NCBI GenBank assembly: GCA_016713135.1
Contig: JADJPR010000022.1
Location: 372,001 to 436,000, forward strand
DNA length: 64,000 nucleotides
Direction: 5' to 3'
Source: Rhodanobacteraceae bacterium
GTDB lineage: Bacteria; Pseudomonadota; Gammaproteobacteria; Xanthomonadales; SZUA-5
Shown: piece by piece, positions 63,905 through 64,000 of the stretch
Position numbering within the stretch: the first letter of the stretch is position 1
Layout of the letters: each line of letters starts with the position of its first letter
Translations under genes and position numbers: made by a program
The notes under the pieces: generated by a model
Told to the model about the DNA's origin: nothing
Database searches by the model: none
The model's input: only the letters and a program-made list of their open reading frames with translations

Positions 63905-64000
63905 TTTTCCATCACTAAATAGGCCAAAGAACACACCAATTCCCAATAGGCAGGACACGGCACCCATGAATGAAGCGTACTCAAGTGCTCGCGGGACCAC
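63899..64000 (-). CDS. C-terminus of a cassette membrane protein, cut by the window edge
   Basis: The last 33 residues of a frame reading RALEYASFMGAVSCLLGIGV then FFGLFSDGKI and a TAA stop inside the attC. Hydrophobic, so probably a membrane protein. It shows that the array continues beyond the window. Confidence 0.6.
   Translation of the reverse strand: MVPRALEYASFMGAVSCLLGIGVFFGLFSDGKI

Overview
The window looks like a chromosomal segment of a GC-rich gammaproteobacterium. The placement rests on the Hyb-type hydrogenase, the glyoxylate-shunt pair aceA-aceB, purT, ffh, ppnN and attC sites resembling chromosomal integrons of the Xanthomonas type. A Xanthomonadales-like host is my best guess, but I cannot fix the genus.

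Positions 1-25285 are a dense respiratory island. A Hyb-type [NiFe] hydrogenase operon (small subunit, ferredoxin, HybB, large subunit cut by the window edge) runs leftward and is divergent from a c-type cytochrome and a HupE-like protein. Next come DUF420, SCO1 and heme A synthase, then a B-type (ba3-like) heme-copper oxidase operon whose active-site tyrosine is replaced by glutamine, then heme O synthase. A second set follows in which an SCO protein, a cytochrome b-ferredoxin-MvhD fusion, a second and very divergent heme-copper subunit I, and a cytochrome b-[2Fe-2S]-flavin reductase fusion are packed head to tail. After a UbiA/MenA prenyltransferase comes a possible trans-envelope electron conduit: a 9-heme cytochrome with C-terminal anchor, a b-type cytochrome, a monoheme cytochrome, a decaheme MtrA/PioA-like cytochrome and an MtrB/PioB-like porin. 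FNR-type boxes (TTGAY-N4-RTCAA or near matches) lie in most of these promoter regions. At least eight apparent single-base frameshifts, plus one possible further one, fall in this segment; I see none in the housekeeping block that follows.

Positions 25300-42100 are mostly housekeeping: a PGM1-like ATP-grasp ligase with an N-formylglutamate amidohydrolase-like protein, a patatin phospholipase, tRNA-Asn, ppnN, a cNMP-binding/rhodanese regulator, aceA-aceB, a VapBC-like pair, ffh, purT and a transglutaminase/beta-propeller/VanY operon. A degenerate group II intron sits just past the aceA terminator, and a MITE-like repeat occurs twice.

Positions 42500-64000 are the distal part of a chromosomal integron cassette array. 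Eleven attC sites are complete and two are partial. They are oriented so that cassettes read on the minus strand, which puts the integrase and attI beyond the right edge. Cassettes encode a SUFU-domain protein, a broken lipoprotein, a VOC protein, membrane proteins, a split PD-(D/E)XK-like nuclease, and three cassettes filled by 13-14 nt minisatellites. The array has been invaded by a class C group II intron next to an attC, by a small satellite-like element (integrase, AlpA-like protein, HK97 capsid, no visible portal or terminase), by an IS21-family element that splits a gene, and by a 238-bp hairpin-ended repeat that splits a cassette gene with a 5-bp target duplication. The array is a visible record of repeated transfer, while the left half suggests a flexible lithotrophic, NO- or O2-reducing and possibly extracellular-electron-transferring metabolism.
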